NCBI RefSeq assembly: GCF_000308495.1 | Contig: NZ_BAFU01000086.1 | Coordinates: 62,001 to 126,000 of the forward strand | Source: Nocardia brevicatena NBRC 12119 | GTDB taxonomy: Bacteria; Actinomycetota; Actinomycetes; Mycobacteriales; Mycobacteriaceae | Length of the DNA: 64,000 nt | Direction of reading: 5' to 3' | Shown: piece by piece, positions 37,169 through 46,532 of the stretch | How the letters are laid out: each line of letters starts with the position of its first letter | How positions within the stretch are numbered: the stretch's first letter is position 1 | Program-made: the position numbers and the translations under genes | The notes under the pieces: model-generated | What the model was told of the DNA's origin: nothing | Seen by the model: the letters and a program-made list of their open reading frames with translations, nothing else | Database searches by the model: none

Positions 37169-39985
37169 TTGCTCGCCATCCTGCTAGCCCATGCCCTGGC
37201 CGCGATGGCGACTCCACTCGGGGTGCGGGTCCTGGGGCGGAATGTCTTCTTCCCGCTGGCACTGGTCCCGCTGGGCGGACTGGCCTGGGTGGCCACGCAC
37301 TGGAACGAAACGCACGAGGTTCGGTTGGCCTGGGCACCGGCCATCCGACTGAACCTCGACCTTCGGTTCGACTCATTGGCGGCCGTCATGTGCGCGCTGG
37401 TGCTCGGCATCGGCGCACTCGTGCTGGTCTACTGCGCCCGCTACTTCGACGACGACGAACCCCGGCTCGGCGCGTTCGCGGGACAGCTGGTGGCCTTCGC
37501 CGGAGCCATGTTCGGCCTGGTGACCAGCGACAACATGCTGCTGCTGTACATCTTCTGGGAAGCGACGACGGTACTGTCCTTCCTGCTGGTGGGGCATAAT
37601 TCCGAACGTACCGACAGTCGCCGGGCGGCCATCGGGGCACTGCTGGTGACCGGCGCGGGCGGGCTGGCCATGCTGGTCGGCATCGTGATACTCGGGCAGG
37701 CTGGCGGCAGTTATCTGCTCTCGGATCTGTTGGCGGCCGAACACCGGCCCGGTGGTGTCGCGGTGCATATCGCGGTGGTGCTGATCCTGGTCGGCGCGCT
37801 GAGCAAATCCGCCATCGTGCCGCTGCACTTCTGGTTGCCCGGTGCCATGGCCGCGCCCACTCCGGTCAGCGCATACCTTCACGCCGCCGCCATGGTGAAG
37901 GCGGGTGTGTATCTCGTGGCGCGGCTCGCGCCGGCCTTCGCCGACGACCCGGTATGGCATCCGCTGGTGCTGATCCTCGGAGTGGCGTCGATGGTGCTGG
38001 CGGGCCTGCGTGCCATGCAGGTCTCCGACCTGAAACTGGTACTCGCCTTCGGCACGGTGAGCCAGTTGGGGTTTCTGGTCCTGATGGTGGGTATCGGCAC
38101 CCCCGAGGCCGCACTCGCGGGTGTCGCGCTGATCGTGGCGCACGCCCTGTTCAAGGCGTGTCTGTTCCTGGTCGTCGGCATCATCGACCACGGGGCGGGG
38201 ACCCGCGACCTACGCGAGCTCAGCGGACTGGGCCGGCGCGCACCGCTCCTGTGCGGAGTGGCGGTGCTCGCCGCGCTGAGTATGGCCGGTATCCCACCGC
38301 TGTGGGGGTTCGTGGCCAAGGAGAGCGCATTGGGCGCGATCCTCGATGCCGAAACACTGACCTTCCCGGTCCGCACCATGCTCTGCGCGGGCGTGGTGTT
38401 CGGTTCCATGCTGACCGTCGCCTACAGCGCCCGGTTCATCTGGGGAGCATTTGCCGACAAACCCACCCGCACCGACGTCTCCGCGGACCGCGAACCCCCC
38501 GCGACGTCCTGGCATCCCCCGGGTCTCTGGCTGTTCGCCCCACCCGCGCTGCTCGCCGTGGCGAGCCTCGGCGCCGGTCTCGCCGCACCGTGGATGGACC
38601 GGCTGCTGCGGCCGTATGCGACGACGCTGCCGGGCATACCGGCCGCGAAACTTGCGCTCTGGCACGGTTTCACCGGGCCGCTCGTGCTCACCGCGAGCAT
38701 TGTCGCCGTCGGGGCCGCCCTGTTCGCGATACGCGGACTCTTCGGCGAATCCTCGACCCTGCTGGGCAACGCCGACCGTGCCTACGACGCCGTCCTGCAC
38801 GGCATGGACCGGATATCGCTGCGCCTGACCGGCTCGGTGCAGCGGGGTTCGCTGCCGCTCAACCAGTCGATCATCCTCGGCGTCCTGGTGATCCTGCCCT
38901 CCGTCGTACTGGCGGCGGGCACCCGGACCGGGGTGCGGCTGCGGTTGTGGGACTCCCCGCTGCAACTGGTGATCGGGGCCGTCATGATCGCCATGGCGTG
39001 CGCGGCGACCGTCCTGCGCAACCGGCTGGCCTCCGTTCTGGTGGTCGGCCTCACCGGCTACGGCTGCGGGGTGATCTTCGCGTTGTACGGCGCGCCGGAC
39101 CTGGCATTGACCCAGTTCCTGGTGGAGACGCTCACCCTGGTGGTGTTCGTCCTGGTGTTGCGGGCCTTCCCGGCCGAGATCGGCCCCGAACGGCAGACCG
39201 GGTTCCAATTCCAGCGGGCCGTGCTGGCGATCGCGGTGGGTATCGCGGTGCCGGTGCTCGGTGCCTTCGCCTTCGCCGCCCGGGATACCGAACCGATCTG
39301 GCAGCGTATCCCGGCCGCCGCCTACGACTACGGCGGCGGGAAGAACGCGGTCAATGTGCTGCTGGTCGATATCCGCGCCTGGGACACCCTCGGTGAGATA
39401 TCGGTCCTGGTCGTAGCGGCCACCGGGGTGGCGTCACTGGTGTTCCGCAGCCGGCGCTTCGGACTACCGCCCCGGGCCGCCGACGCCCCGGGCTACCGGC
39501 CCGAGTTGGTGAGCTGGCTGCCCGCGGGCCGATTGGTGGACCGACGGGAGCGGTCGATGGTCCTGCAGATCACCACCCGACTGATGTTCCCCACCATCAT
39601 GGTGCTGTCGGTGTACTTCTTCTTCTCCGGCCACAACGCCCCGGGCGGCGGTTTCGCGGGCGGACTCACCGCCGGTTTGGCGCTGGTGCTGCGCTATCTC
39701 GCGGGTGGACGGTACGAGTTGGGCGAGGCGCTGCCGGTGGATGCCGGTCATCTGCTCGGTGCCGGGCTGACCCTGGCCGCGGGCACCGCCACGGTATCGC
39801 TGCTTCTGGGAGCGCCACCGCTGTCCTCGGCGATTCTGGAGGTGACGCTGCCGCTGCTCGGCCATATCAAGCTGGTGACCTCGCTGTTCTTCGATCTGGG
39901 CGTGTACCTGATCGTGGTCGGCCTGGTCCTGGACGTGCTGCGCAGTCTCGGTGCGCGCCTCGACGACGAGTTGTCGCCCTCATGA
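37169..39985 (+). CDS. mnhA: Na+/H+ antiporter subunit A fused to subunit B (MrpA-MrpB)
   Basis: The large membrane subunit of the Mrp (Mnh) cation/proton antiporter, 938 residues. Residues 60-520 are the NuoL-like core (LLLYIFWEATTVLSFLLVGH, ALSKSAIVPLHFWLPGAMAA, THPVSAYLHAAAMVKAGVYL-like). Residues 570-780 cover the MrpA C-terminal MbhD/MbhE-type region. The last 130 residues (MVLSVYFFFSGHNAPGGGFA onward) are a complete MrpB domain, so A and B are fused. TTG 37169 follows GGAG. It starts a six-gene operon with short gaps or overlaps. Confidence 0.93.
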   Translation: MLAILLAHALAAMATPLGVRVLGRNVFFPLALVPLGGLAWVATHWNETHEVRLAWAPAIRLNLDLRFDSLAAVMCALVLGIGALVLVYCARYFDDDEPRLGAFAGQLVAFAGAMFGLVTSDNMLLLYIFWEATTVLSFLLVGHNSERTDSRRAAIGALLVTGAGGLAMLVGIVILGQAGGSYLLSDLLAAEHRPGGVAVHIAVVLILVGALSKSAIVPLHFWLPGAMAAPTPVSAYLHAAAMVKAGVYLVARLAPAFADDPVWHPLVLILGVASMVLAGLRAMQVSDLKLVLAFGTVSQLGFLVLMVGIGTPEAALAGVALIVAHALFKACLFLVVGIIDHGAGTRDLRELSGLGRRAPLLCGVAVLAALSMAGIPPLWGFVAKESALGAILDAETLTFPVRTMLCAGVVFGSMLTVAYSARFIWGAFADKPTRTDVSADREPPATSWHPPGLWLFAPPALLAVASLGAGLAAPWMDRLLRPYATTLPGIPAAKLALWHGFTGPLVLTASIVAVGAALFAIRGLFGESSTLLGNADRAYDAVLHGMDRISLRLTGSVQRGSLPLNQSIILGVLVILPSVVLAAGTRTGVRLRLWDSPLQLVIGAVMIAMACAATVLRNRLASVLVVGLTGYGCGVIFALYGAPDLALTQFLVETLTLVVFVLVLRAFPAEIGPERQTGFQFQRAVLAIAVGIAVPVLGAFAFAARDTEPIWQRIPAAAYDYGGGKNAVNVLLVDIRAWDTLGEISVLVVAATGVASLVFRSRRFGLPPRAADAPGYRPELVSWLPAGRLVDRRERSMVLQITTRLMFPTIMVLSVYFFFSGHNAPGGGFAGGLTAGLALVLRYLAGGRYELGEALPVDAGHLLGAGLTLAAGTATVSLLLGAPPLSSAILEVTLPLLGHIKLVTSLFFDLGVYLIVVGLVLDVLRSLGARLDDELSPS

Positions 39986-40037
39986 GCGGCCGATACCGGC
40001 AGGAAACAGCCGGCGCGAGCACGGAAGGCGACCGAGC

Positions 40038-40439
40038 ATGAGCTACGAGCCGGTCGGTGTGAACCTGACCCTGCTGGTCGTCATCGGCGTGTTGGTGGCG
40101 TGCGGGGTCTACCTGCTGCTCGAGCGGACCGTATCGAAAATGCTGCTCGGCATCCTGCTGCTCGGTAATGCGGTGAACCTGCTGATCCTGACCATGAGCG
40201 GCGCCGACGGAAAACCACCGATCAAGGACGCCCCACCCGGTGCCGAGTACCACGAGATGGCCGACCCGCTGGCCCAGGCCCTGGTACTGACCGCGATCGT
40301 GATCACCATGGGGGTGGCGGCGTTCGTGCTCGCCCTCGCCTACCGCTCCTACATCCTGACCACCAGCGAACAGGCGGGCAGTGATTCGGAGGAGGCCGAG
40401 ACCGGCACCCGGCGCGAGCAGGAGGACCCCGAACAATGA
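40038..40439 (+). CDS. mnhC: Na+/H+ antiporter subunit C (MrpC)
   Basis: A 133-residue NuoK-like subunit with three transmembrane helices (NLTLLVVIGVLVACGVYLLL, LLGILLLGNAVNLLILTMSG, DPLAQALVLTAIVITMGVAA). ADPLAQALVLTAIVI is the family hallmark with a conserved acidic context. It has an acidic hydrophilic tail. The stop overlaps the mnhD start by 4 bp. Confidence 0.93.
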   Translation: MSYEPVGVNLTLLVVIGVLVACGVYLLLERTVSKMLLGILLLGNAVNLLILTMSGADGKPPIKDAPPGAEYHEMADPLAQALVLTAIVITMGVAAFVLALAYRSYILTTSEQAGSDSEEAETGTRREQEDPEQ

Positions 40440-42031
40440 GCCTGCCACACGAACTGCTCGCCGGCCTGGCACCGCTGCCGATGCTGGTTCCGCTGCTGGC
40501 CGCCGCGGCCACGCTGGTGTTCGGCCGCCGGCCGCACACCCAACGGCTGCTGGCCCTGGTCGCGCTCGGCATCCTGGTCACCGTCTGCGGTCTCCTGCTG
40601 TATACGGCAGACCGGGACGGCACCACCGCTGTCCAGGTGGGCGGCTGGGAAACCCCGATCGGAATCACCATCGTGGTGGATCGGTTGTCGGCCGCCATGC
40701 TGGTGGTGTCGTCGATCGTGCTGCTCGCGGTGGCCGTTTACGGTGCGGGGCAGAATATCCGCGACCGCGCCGCCCGACAGCCCACCTCCATCTTCTGGCC
40801 CACCTATCTGGTGCTCAGCGCCGGTGTGTCGATGGCCTTCCTGGCCGGGGACCTGTTCAACCTGTTCGTCGGCTTCGAAATCCTGTTGGTGGCCTCGTTC
40901 GTCCTGCTCACCTTGGGCGCGACCGCGGAACGTATCCGGGCGGGTGTGGCATATGTGATGGTTTCGATGGTGTCGTCACTGATCTTCCTCATCGGTCTCG
41001 CCGTCGTCTACGGGGCAACCGGCACCCTGAACTTGGCCCACTTGGCGCTGCGCATGTCGACTCTGCCGGACGGGGTGCGCTACGCGGTGTACGCGGTGCT
41101 GCTGGTGGCGTTCGGAATCAAGGCGGCAGTGTTCCCGCTGTCGAACTGGCTGCCCGCCTCCTACCCGACCGCTCCCGCCCCGGTCACCGCGGTGTTCGCC
41201 GGATTGCTCACCAAGGTCGGTGTGTACGCCATCATCCGCACCTACACTCTGCTCTTCCCGGACGGCGGATTCGGCGCCGTGCTGCTCATCACCGGACTGC
41301 TCACGATGCTGATAGGCGCACTCGGCGCACTTGCGCAGAACGATATCCGCCGACTGCTGTCGTTCACGCTGGTCAGCCATATCGGCTACATGATGTTCGG
41401 GGTGGGGCTTGCGGGGGTGGCCGGACTGTCCGGCGCGGTGTACTACGTCGTACACCACATTCTGGTGCAGACCGCGCTGTTCCTGGTGGTCGGAATCATC
41501 GAACGGCAGGCCGGGTCGGCATCGCTGCGGCGGGTCGGCGGCCTGGCCGTGGCCAGTCCCGTACTGGCACTGCTCTTCCTCGTGCCGGCGCTGAACCTCG
41601 GTGGTATTCCACCGTTTTCCGGGTTCATCGGCAAGGTCGCGCTCCTGCAGGCCGGAGCGCAGAACGGCAGCGTACTGGCCTGGGTGTTGGTCGGCGGTTC
41701 GGTACTGACCAGCCTGCTCACGCTGTATGTGATGGCCCGGGTATGGAGCAAGGCGTTCTGGCGCCCCCGCGAACAGGCGCCGGAGGGCCATCTGGCCGCG
41801 GCCGCGCTTCCCTCGCTGGTGGAGGACAGTACGGACGTGCTCTATGACGAACGCGTCGATCCCGGCCGGTTGCCGGCGCTCATGGTGCTTCCGACGGCAG
41901 CCTTGGTCGCCGTGGGACTGTCGCTGACGGTGTGGGCGGGCCCGATACTCGGTATCGCCGATCGGGCCGCCGCGGATCTGCGCGACCGGAGCCCGTATAT
42001 CGGTGCCGTCCTCGGAGGAGAACCGCGATGA
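40436..42031 (+). CDS. mnhD: Na+/H+ antiporter subunit D (MrpD)
   Basis: A 531-residue NuoN/M-like subunit with about 14 transmembrane helices and the proton-channel residues typical of the family (GDLFNLFVGFEILLVASFVL with Glu; FGIKAAVFPLSNWLPASYPT with Lys; AVFAGLLTKVGVYAIIRTYT with Lys). It overlaps mnhC by ATGA. The C-terminal cytoplasmic loop near 440-470 is charged. Confidence 0.94.
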   Translation: MSLPHELLAGLAPLPMLVPLLAAAATLVFGRRPHTQRLLALVALGILVTVCGLLLYTADRDGTTAVQVGGWETPIGITIVVDRLSAAMLVVSSIVLLAVAVYGAGQNIRDRAARQPTSIFWPTYLVLSAGVSMAFLAGDLFNLFVGFEILLVASFVLLTLGATAERIRAGVAYVMVSMVSSLIFLIGLAVVYGATGTLNLAHLALRMSTLPDGVRYAVYAVLLVAFGIKAAVFPLSNWLPASYPTAPAPVTAVFAGLLTKVGVYAIIRTYTLLFPDGGFGAVLLITGLLTMLIGALGALAQNDIRRLLSFTLVSHIGYMMFGVGLAGVAGLSGAVYYVVHHILVQTALFLVVGIIERQAGSASLRRVGGLAVASPVLALLFLVPALNLGGIPPFSGFIGKVALLQAGAQNGSVLAWVLVGGSVLTSLLTLYVMARVWSKAFWRPREQAPEGHLAAAALPSLVEDSTDVLYDERVDPGRLPALMVLPTAALVAVGLSLTVWAGPILGIADRAAADLRDRSPYIGAVLGGEPR

Positions 42032-42047
42032 ACCCACGGAGCCGCCG

Positions 42048-42566
42048 GTGAACCGGGAAAAGCTGGTATGGGTCGGGGTGCTGGTCTGGCTGACGGCGGT
42101 CTGGGTGGCGCTGTGGGGAAAGGTCAGCGTCGCCAATGTGTTCGGCGGACTGGCGGTGGGCCTGGTGATCATGGTGGCCCTGCCGCTGCCGCGGGTACCG
42201 GTGCGCGGCAGGGTGCGGGTGTTGCCGCTGATCCAACTGGCCGGGGTGAGTATCTACTACGCCCTCGAATCGAGTCTGCAACTGGCCTGGTTCGCGATAC
42301 GCCCGACTCCACCGCCCATTCCGGGCGTACTGCGGGTGCGCTTCCGTTTCACCTCGGACCTGGTGATGGTGCTGTGCATCAACCTGCTGAACCTGATCCC
42401 GGGCACCATGGTGCTGGAAGTCGATCGGGAACGCCGTGTGGTGTACGTCCATGTCATCGATGTCGGCAGCGAGGCGGCGGTGGAGAAGTTCGTCCGCACC
42501 AACCGGCGGTTGGAGCGGCTGTTGATCGCCGCGTTCGAACGTCCATCCCCGGAGGTGAGTCCATGA
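42048..42566 (+). CDS. mnhE: Na+/H+ antiporter subunit E (MrpE)
   Basis: A 172-residue subunit with two N-terminal helices (VWVGVLVWLTAVWVALWGKV and FGGLAVGLVIMVALPLP) and the cytoplasmic domain FTSDLVMVLCINLLNLIPGT. The latter includes the family motif S-x-x-T-P-G-T in variant form. GTG 42048 is used because GGAG lies 6 bp upstream. It overlaps mnhF by 4 bp. Confidence 0.9.
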   Translation: MNREKLVWVGVLVWLTAVWVALWGKVSVANVFGGLAVGLVIMVALPLPRVPVRGRVRVLPLIQLAGVSIYYALESSLQLAWFAIRPTPPPIPGVLRVRFRFTSDLVMVLCINLLNLIPGTMVLEVDRERRVVYVHVIDVGSEAAVEKFVRTNRRLERLLIAAFERPSPEVSP

Positions 42567-42823
42567 TCGTCGTAGCCGTGGTGGCCGCGGTCCTGCTCGG
42601 CGCGGCCGCTCTGATCACCACATACCGCATCCTGGCGGGACCGAACACCCTCGACCGGGTGGTGGGTATCGATTCCCTCATCGCCATGGCCATCTGCGGG
42701 CTGGCGGTATGGGCCGCCTACAGCCGGGACACCTCCGTGGTGCCCGGGACCGTGGCCCTGGCGCTGGTCGGTTTCCTCGGGTCGGCCGCTGTCACCCGCT
42801 TCCGCGTTCGGGACGACCGATGA
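42563..42823 (+). CDS. mnhF: Na+/H+ antiporter subunit F (MrpF)
   Basis: An 86-residue subunit with three helices. The motif YRILAGPNTLDRVVGIDSL carries the conserved Asp pair (RVVGxD) expected for cation transport in the Mrp complex. ATGA overlaps occur at both ends. Confidence 0.92.
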   Translation: MIVVAVVAAVLLGAAALITTYRILAGPNTLDRVVGIDSLIAMAICGLAVWAAYSRDTSVVPGTVALALVGFLGSAAVTRFRVRDDR

Positions 42824-43167
42824 GCACCGTATCGACCTGGGTCTCCGGCACCCTCATCATCATCGGCGCCCTGCTGACGCTGACCGCGGCCATCGGCATC
42901 GTCCGCTTCCCGGACACCCTCCTTCGAATGCATTCGGCCACCAAACCGCAGGTCGTCGGCCTGATAATGGTGCTGATCGGCACGATCATCCGGGTCTACG
43001 GCGACCCGAACGTTTGGATGCTGGTACTGGTGGGGCTGTTCACCCTACTCACCGCCCCGGTGATCGCACACCTGCTCGGCCGCACCGCCTACCGGGAACA
43101 GCGGCACCGCGACGGACTGCTCGCGGTCAACGAACTCGGGGACGAGATGGAGCGCCGGTCACGGTGA
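42820..43167 (+). CDS. mnhG: Na+/H+ antiporter subunit G (MrpG)
   Basis: A 115-residue subunit, the last of the operon. Three helices are seen, with the family stretch IGIVRFPDTLLRMHSATKPQ and TAPVIAHLLGRTAYRE. The 3' end overlaps the convergent PAP2 gene by 41 bp. The set A/B fusion, C, D, E, F, G makes the antiporter complete. Confidence 0.92.
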   Translation: MSTVSTWVSGTLIIIGALLTLTAAIGIVRFPDTLLRMHSATKPQVVGLIMVLIGTIIRVYGDPNVWMLVLVGLFTLLTAPVIAHLLGRTAYREQRHRDGLLAVNELGDEMERRSR

Positions 43168-44506
43168 GCCGCCCGTCGAGCGGTCCGGGTTCGGTCCGCC
43201 GGCCGGCGAACCACGTCGTGTAGTAGCCGGCGGCCACCCCGGCCGGCAGCGCCAACACCACCGTTCCGGCCACGACCGGGTAACCGGCCATCGACACCGC
43301 GAGGAACCGGTAGCTCACCAGCAGCACCGCCAGGACCGTCGCGCCGGCCCCCACCAGCCGGATGCGGAACCAGCCCCACCCGCGTTCCGGTTCGCGCAGC
43401 GCCGAATCCACCGTCAGGCACAGCACCGCGCCCGCGACCAGGTCGACCCCGTAGTGGTAGCCGAAGCCCAAAGTGGCCGCGAGGGTGGCGAAAAGCCAGA
43501 AGGCGCCGCCCCAGCGCAACCACCGCGGCGCGGATGTGCCGCCGATATCGCGACGGGTGTGCAGAAAGACCGCCAGCGCCCAGGCGGTGTGCATGGACGG
43601 CATACAGTTGCGCGGGGTCACGGCATCGAACGGCAGGGCCGCGGGATAACGGTCGATCGGCGGCAGCACCCCCGGCCAGTAGTTGCCGAGTTGGAGACCG
43701 TGCCCGTCGGCACCGTAGACGAACATCGGCCCGACCACCGGGAACAGCAGATAAACCAGCGGCCCCACCAGCCCGAGCACCAGAAAGGTGCGCACCAGAT
43801 AGTGGCTCGGCCACCGCCGGCCGTCGGCCACCCGGCGCAACTGCCATACGGCGACCACGATCGCGGCCACCGGCAGTTCGATATAGACCCAGTGCAGCAC
43901 CGCCTGCACCGCCGGTCCCAGTGTTTCCAGCACCCGGCCCATCACCCAGGACGGGTCCCCGAGCGCGTGGTCGGCCAACATGACGTATTCGTCGAGTACC
44001 GTCGGCCGAACGTCGATGGTGAGATGCAGCCAGACATCGCCCACCTTGGTGGCAAGGATCAGCAGCGCCCCCAGGGCCGCCGCGTGCAGAGCGGTGCGCC
44101 GCCGTCGACCATGCCACCGCAGCCAGGCCACGAGCGTCAGTCCGGTGAGCACGAGCACCGGCCCGTTGCCGACGGTCAGCGGTTCGCCGGCGGCGAACCG
44201 GATTCCGGCATATAGCGCGTCGAGTCCCACCGCGGCGGCCAGGGCGACGACCCGGTCCCGTACCGAGAGGCCGATCAGCGCGAGCACCAGCCCGGCCCAC
44301 GGCACAGTCATGGATTTGGGGGTGCCCGCATAGTCACGCCACAGGCTCTCCAGCGGCCCCTCGTATCCCCGCCATAACGCCACCGATTGCAACACCACCA
44401 ACAGCACCGGTACGGCGGCGACGGTGACAACCCGAATTCCCCGTGGCGACAGGCGTAAATTCCGCGCCGCGGATCCTGCGTCGGTATTCGGGTCTTCGAC
44501 TAACAC
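43127..44506 (-). CDS. PAP2-family membrane phosphatase or phospholipid transferase
   Basis: A 459-residue polytopic protein (about 11 helices). The PAP2/inositolphosphotransferase motifs are RNCMPSMHTAWALAVFLH and GFGYHYGVDLVAGAV, supplying the two catalytic His. The lumenal region YGADGHGLQLGNYWPGVLPP lies between. This arrangement (PAP2_3 type) occurs in mycobacterial and nocardial membrane proteins thought to act on lipid phosphates; the substrate is unknown. Start GTG 44506. Confidence 0.8.
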   Translation of the reverse strand: MLVEDPNTDAGSAARNLRLSPRGIRVVTVAAVPVLLVVLQSVALWRGYEGPLESLWRDYAGTPKSMTVPWAGLVLALIGLSVRDRVVALAAAVGLDALYAGIRFAAGEPLTVGNGPVLVLTGLTLVAWLRWHGRRRRTALHAAALGALLILATKVGDVWLHLTIDVRPTVLDEYVMLADHALGDPSWVMGRVLETLGPAVQAVLHWVYIELPVAAIVVAVWQLRRVADGRRWPSHYLVRTFLVLGLVGPLVYLLFPVVGPMFVYGADGHGLQLGNYWPGVLPPIDRYPAALPFDAVTPRNCMPSMHTAWALAVFLHTRRDIGGTSAPRWLRWGGAFWLFATLAATLGFGYHYGVDLVAGAVLCLTVDSALREPERGWGWFRIRLVGAGATVLAVLLVSYRFLAVSMAGYPVVAGTVVLALPAGVAAGYYTTWFAGRRTEPGPLDGRLTVTGAPSRPRVR

Positions 44507-44580
44507 TCGCCTATCGTAAACGGCGGGTGAACGCAGCCTTCCCGCACTGCTGAACAGCAGCTTTCACTCCGGCGGACCGC

Positions 44581-45729
44581 TTATTGCTCCAGTTCCTTGA
44601 CCAGCGCGTCCACCACCGCCACCAGGTCCCCCTGGGAGGCGGCGGCCACCTTGCGCTGCCGCTGGTAGTTCGCTCCGCGGCGGGGGATCTCGGCCACCAT
44701 GGCCAGTTCGCCGACACAGTCCAGTCGCCGCGCGGTCGGTTCCAACCGTTCGAGCAGATCATCGAGATCCTCGGTGACCAGACGCTCGTTACTGTCGGAG
44801 TCCACGATGACGATGGCCTCCAGACCGTAACGCGCGGCCCGCCATTTGTTCTCCTGCACATGCCACGGCGGCAGCATGGGCAACTCCTCCCCGTTCTCCA
44901 CCCGCCGGTCCAGATCCACGATCAGACAGTGGATGAACGCGGCCAGCGCGGCCAATTCCCGGGCAGTGGAGGTACCGTCGCAGATCCGCACCTCGATCGT
45001 GCCCCATTTCGGCGCCGGTCGGATATCCCAGTGCATTCCCCCGAGTTGTTCGAACACACCGGTTTTCAACTGGTCGTGCACGAAATGCTCGAATTGGCGC
45101 CAGTTCTCGAACTGGAACGGCAGGCCCGCGGTGGGCAACTGCTGGAACATCAATGCGCGGTTGCTGGCGTACCCGGTATCGGAACCTGACCACATGGGCG
45201 AGGACGACGAGAGGGCGAGCAGATGCGGATACGACAGCAGTAGCGAGTTCAGGATCGGAAAGACCTTGTCCCGGTGCGAAACTCCGACATGGACGTGCAC
45301 ACCCCAGATCAGCATCTGCCGACCCCACCACTGGGTGCGTTCGATCAGCTCGTCGTAGTGCGCGGTCCGGGTGAGCTGCTGGGTGGACCATTGGGCGAAC
45401 GGATGGGTGCCCGCGCAGAAGAGGTCGACTCCGAGCGGATCGGCGGCCCGACGTACCGTGTGCATGGTGCCGAGCAGGTCCTCGACGGCCGCACCGACGG
45501 TGTCGTGCACCCCGCTGACGATCTCCACCGTATTGCGCAGCAGCTCCTTGGTGACCTGAGGGGTGCCGTCGTGCGCGCGGAGTTCGCCCACCTCGTCGAA
45601 GACCGCCGCAGCGGTATTGGACAGGTCACGGCTCACCTTGTCGACGAGCGCGATCTCCCATTCGATACCGATGGTCGGGCGAGGCGACCCCCGGAAGTCA
45701 ACCGGTTCGACCTGTGCCCCACCCGCCAT
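44581..45729 (-). CDS. YbdK-type carboxylate-amine ligase (glutamate--cysteine ligase family 2)
   Basis: A 382-residue ATP-dependent ligase. Diagnostic stretches are RPTIGIEWEIALVDKVSRDL near the N-terminus, CAGTHPFAQWSTQQLTR, WGVHVHVGVSHRDKVFPILN and WDIRPAPKWGTIEVRICDGT. Related proteins form gamma-glutamyl-cysteine weakly, and the true substrate in actinobacteria is uncertain. From memory it matches Rv0433, next to sodC as here; the gap to sodC is 11 bp. Confidence 0.88.
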   Translation of the reverse strand: MAGGAQVEPVDFRGSPRPTIGIEWEIALVDKVSRDLSNTAAAVFDEVGELRAHDGTPQVTKELLRNTVEIVSGVHDTVGAAVEDLLGTMHTVRRAADPLGVDLFCAGTHPFAQWSTQQLTRTAHYDELIERTQWWGRQMLIWGVHVHVGVSHRDKVFPILNSLLLSYPHLLALSSSSPMWSGSDTGYASNRALMFQQLPTAGLPFQFENWRQFEHFVHDQLKTGVFEQLGGMHWDIRPAPKWGTIEVRICDGTSTARELAALAAFIHCLIVDLDRRVENGEELPMLPPWHVQENKWRAARYGLEAIVIVDSDSNERLVTEDLDDLLERLEPTARRLDCVGELAMVAEIPRRGANYQRQRKVAAASQGDLVAVVDALVKELEQ

Positions 45730-45740
45730 CGCGCACCAAC

Positions 45741-46421
45741 CTATTCGACCACACCGCAGGCGACGCGCCCGCCGGCGTCTCCCGTGGAGAGGGTGTTCTC
45801 ATCGGGGCCGGTACCGCCTTCGCGGTTGTAACGACCGGGGATATTGCCGAAGTTGTCGGAGCCGGCGTGGACGATGAGCGCCTTGCCGCGCAGCTGGTCC
45901 AGGGTGACCGCGTCGCTGGTGGTGACCAGGTATCCCTTACCGTCGCCACGGACCTGCAGCGAGGTCATATCGCCGCTGGACGGGTGGGCATTGGTGGCAC
46001 CGACCTGCAGGTGTCCACCCGCGGACAGGAAGTCACCGGGCGCCCCACCGGCCGGCGGGGCGGAGTTGGGCTCGCATTTACCGTTCTGATGGAAGTGCAG
46101 ACCGTGGAAACCGGGGGTGAGGCCGTGCGCGTCGACCGTGAGACGCACATGGTCGCCCTCTTCGGTGATCTGTGCTGTGCCGACCGACGAACCGGACGGA
46201 TTGCGCAACTCGACCTTCGCGCCCCCGGCTCCCGGCGCACCCTCCTCGGTGCTGTGCTCGCTCCCGGCCGGGGCGGGCGAGCTGGTCCATACCGGTGGAG
46301 TGGTCCCCGTGACATCACTGGACTCCTGACTGTTGGAGCAGGCGACGAGACCGAAGGCCGCGACAGCCAGCACCGGGGTCACGCTCCGCCATGATGGGCG
46401 ACGAGTTGTGGACGATGCCAT
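45741..46421 (-). CDS. sodC: superoxide dismutase [Cu], SodC lipoprotein
   Basis: A periplasmic-side SOD of 226 residues. The lipobox is GLVACS and a Ser/Pro-rich linker follows. Copper ligands are in GLHFHQNGKCE (two His), SAGGHLQVG (His) and LIVHAGSDNFGNIP (His). The loop that normally carries zinc ligands reads GATNAHPSSGDMTSL, much as in M. tuberculosis SodC, which is known to lack zinc. The C-terminus TGDAGGRVACGVV is conserved and disulfide-bonded. AAGGAG precedes ATG 46421. Confidence 0.92.
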   Translation of the reverse strand: MASSTTRRPSWRSVTPVLAVAAFGLVACSNSQESSDVTGTTPPVWTSSPAPAGSEHSTEEGAPGAGGAKVELRNPSGSSVGTAQITEEGDHVRLTVDAHGLTPGFHGLHFHQNGKCEPNSAPPAGGAPGDFLSAGGHLQVGATNAHPSSGDMTSLQVRGDGKGYLVTTSDAVTLDQLRGKALIVHAGSDNFGNIPGRYNREGGTGPDENTLSTGDAGGRVACGVVE

Positions 46422-46532
46422 CGGGGAACTCCTTTACGAGTACCGAGTTTATCGAGCAGAACGGGATGAACACGATCGTTTACCGGACACGATGATGCCA
46501 TGTTCGACAATGCCGCCCGCCGGCGGCGCGGA

